64,000 nt of DNA, taken from positions 1 to 64,000 of the forward strand of contig JAHEGZ010000005.1 in assembly GCA_024644865.1 (NCBI GenBank), given 5' to 3'. Shown here in pieces: positions 63,800 to 64,000 of the stretch; within the stretch, counting starts at the first letter, position 1, and the number at the start of each line of letters is the position of its first letter. The notes under the pieces are model-generated. The model was not told the DNA's origin and did no database searches. It saw nothing but the letters and a program-made list of their open reading frames with translations. Both the position numbers and the translations under genes were made by a program. The stretch comes from Aurantimicrobium sp. Its GTDB lineage: Bacteria > Actinomycetota > Actinomycetes > Actinomycetales > Microbacteriaceae.

Positions 63800-64000
63800 C
63801 TACCGAGCAAGCCAGGCTTCGACCTCGTCAGCCGTTCGGGGGATGCCGGCTGACATGTTGATTGCACCGTCTTTGGTGACGACGATGTCGTCTTCGATGC
63901 GCACGCCGATTCCGCGGAATTCTTCGGGAACGGTGAGGTCGTCGGGCTGAAAGTACAGACCCGGCTCAACCGTAAAGACCATGCCCTCGGTCACGATTCC
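63800..64000 (-). CDS. pepP: Xaa-Pro aminopeptidase (M24), C-terminal part cut by window edge
   Basis: The minus strand gives the last 66 residues of a metallopeptidase. EGMVFTVEPGLYFQPDDL carries the metal-ligand Glu of the pita-bread fold and VRIEDDIVVTKDGAINMS the last metal-ligand Glu, both typical of aminopeptidase P, with the C-terminus at EVEAWLAR. The N-terminal portion lies beyond the window. It is the first gene of a minus-strand run ending in mrp. Confidence 0.9.
   Translation of the reverse strand, partial: GIVTEGMVFTVEPGLYFQPDDLTVPEEFRGIGVRIEDDIVVTKDGAINMSAGIPRTADEVEAWLAR

Overview
The window looks like a stretch of ordinary, densely packed core chromosome from an actinobacterium, most likely a Microbacteriaceae. 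The evidence is a moderately high GC content (judged by eye), the actinobacterial forms of DapD, NadA, GltA, FdxA, the DUF3117 protein and the soluble CBS-type MgtE-like protein, an inverted repeat of the TTGAGCTTGTCGAAA type at 2853-2896 that I associate with Microbacteriaceae, and many leaderless genes with a TAnnnT -10 box exactly 6 nt before the start codon. I see no tRNA, rRNA, insertion sequence, prophage, CRISPR array or replication origin. The placement is inference from gene content; no database was searched.

Layout. 1-2.9 kb: DUF4245-xseB-xseA (exonuclease VII) divergent from ispH. 2.9-9.8 kb: fbaA and glpX as a divergent gluconeogenesis pair, a CynX-type MFS carrier, rmuC and mmsA. 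9.8-22.6 kb: ychF, small cupin and VOC proteins, a GT39 membrane glycosyltransferase, an aldo/keto reductase, a sortase-type surface protein, DUF1801 and DUF1345 proteins, an MMPL transporter, a MATE transporter, a cysteine hydrolase, an SRPBCC protein and a DUF2470-like protein. 22.6-28.2 kb: a complete NAD de novo operon nrtR-nadA-nadB-nadC-nifS with a candidate operator in front. 28.2-34.8 kb: an amino-acid permease with a structured leader, then a tandem glycine riboswitch and gcvT-gcvH-gcvP. 35-41.9 kb: a lipoprotein, a CPBP protease and an oligopeptide ABC importer (binding protein, two permeases, fused double ATPase). 41.9-48.9 kb: typA, an FTR1 iron permease with a DtxR/IdeR-like box, fdxA, dapC, gltA and a second sortase-type surface protein. 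48.8-53.8 kb: a heterodimeric ABC exporter in one run with a DsbA/FrnE protein, an HD protein and a 60-aa protein. 53.9-58.5 kb: an LCP protein and dapD, divergent from dapE, with a PIG-V-like mannosyltransferase and the 55-aa DUF3117 protein. 58.5-64 kb: O-methyltransferase, tatB, DUF998, then pepP (partial)-PQ-loop-MgtE-like-DUF1003-mrp on the minus strand.

How the genes fit together. Themes are central carbon (fbaA, glpX, gltA), amino-acid and one-carbon metabolism (glycine cleavage with its riboswitch; dapC, dapD and dapE of the succinylase lysine/diaminopimelate route), NAD synthesis with its own regulator and a cysteine desulfurase able to serve the NadA Fe-S cluster, Fe-S and iron handling (mrp, fdxA, FTR1), and envelope work (LCP, two glycosyltransferases, two sortase substrates, transporters). 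Several gene orders resemble the Mycobacterium tuberculosis core order as I remember it (opp, typA, fdx-dapC; dapD-dapE-DUF3117-O-methyltransferase-tatB-mrp-MgtE), with intervening genes such as sigE, rseA, htrA and mshB missing here.

No clearly new system stands out. The most interesting signals are regulatory: leaderless divergent promoters, stop codons embedded in the next gene's -10 box, the NrtR-type operator, the metal-regulator-like box, and the structured leader of the permease gene.
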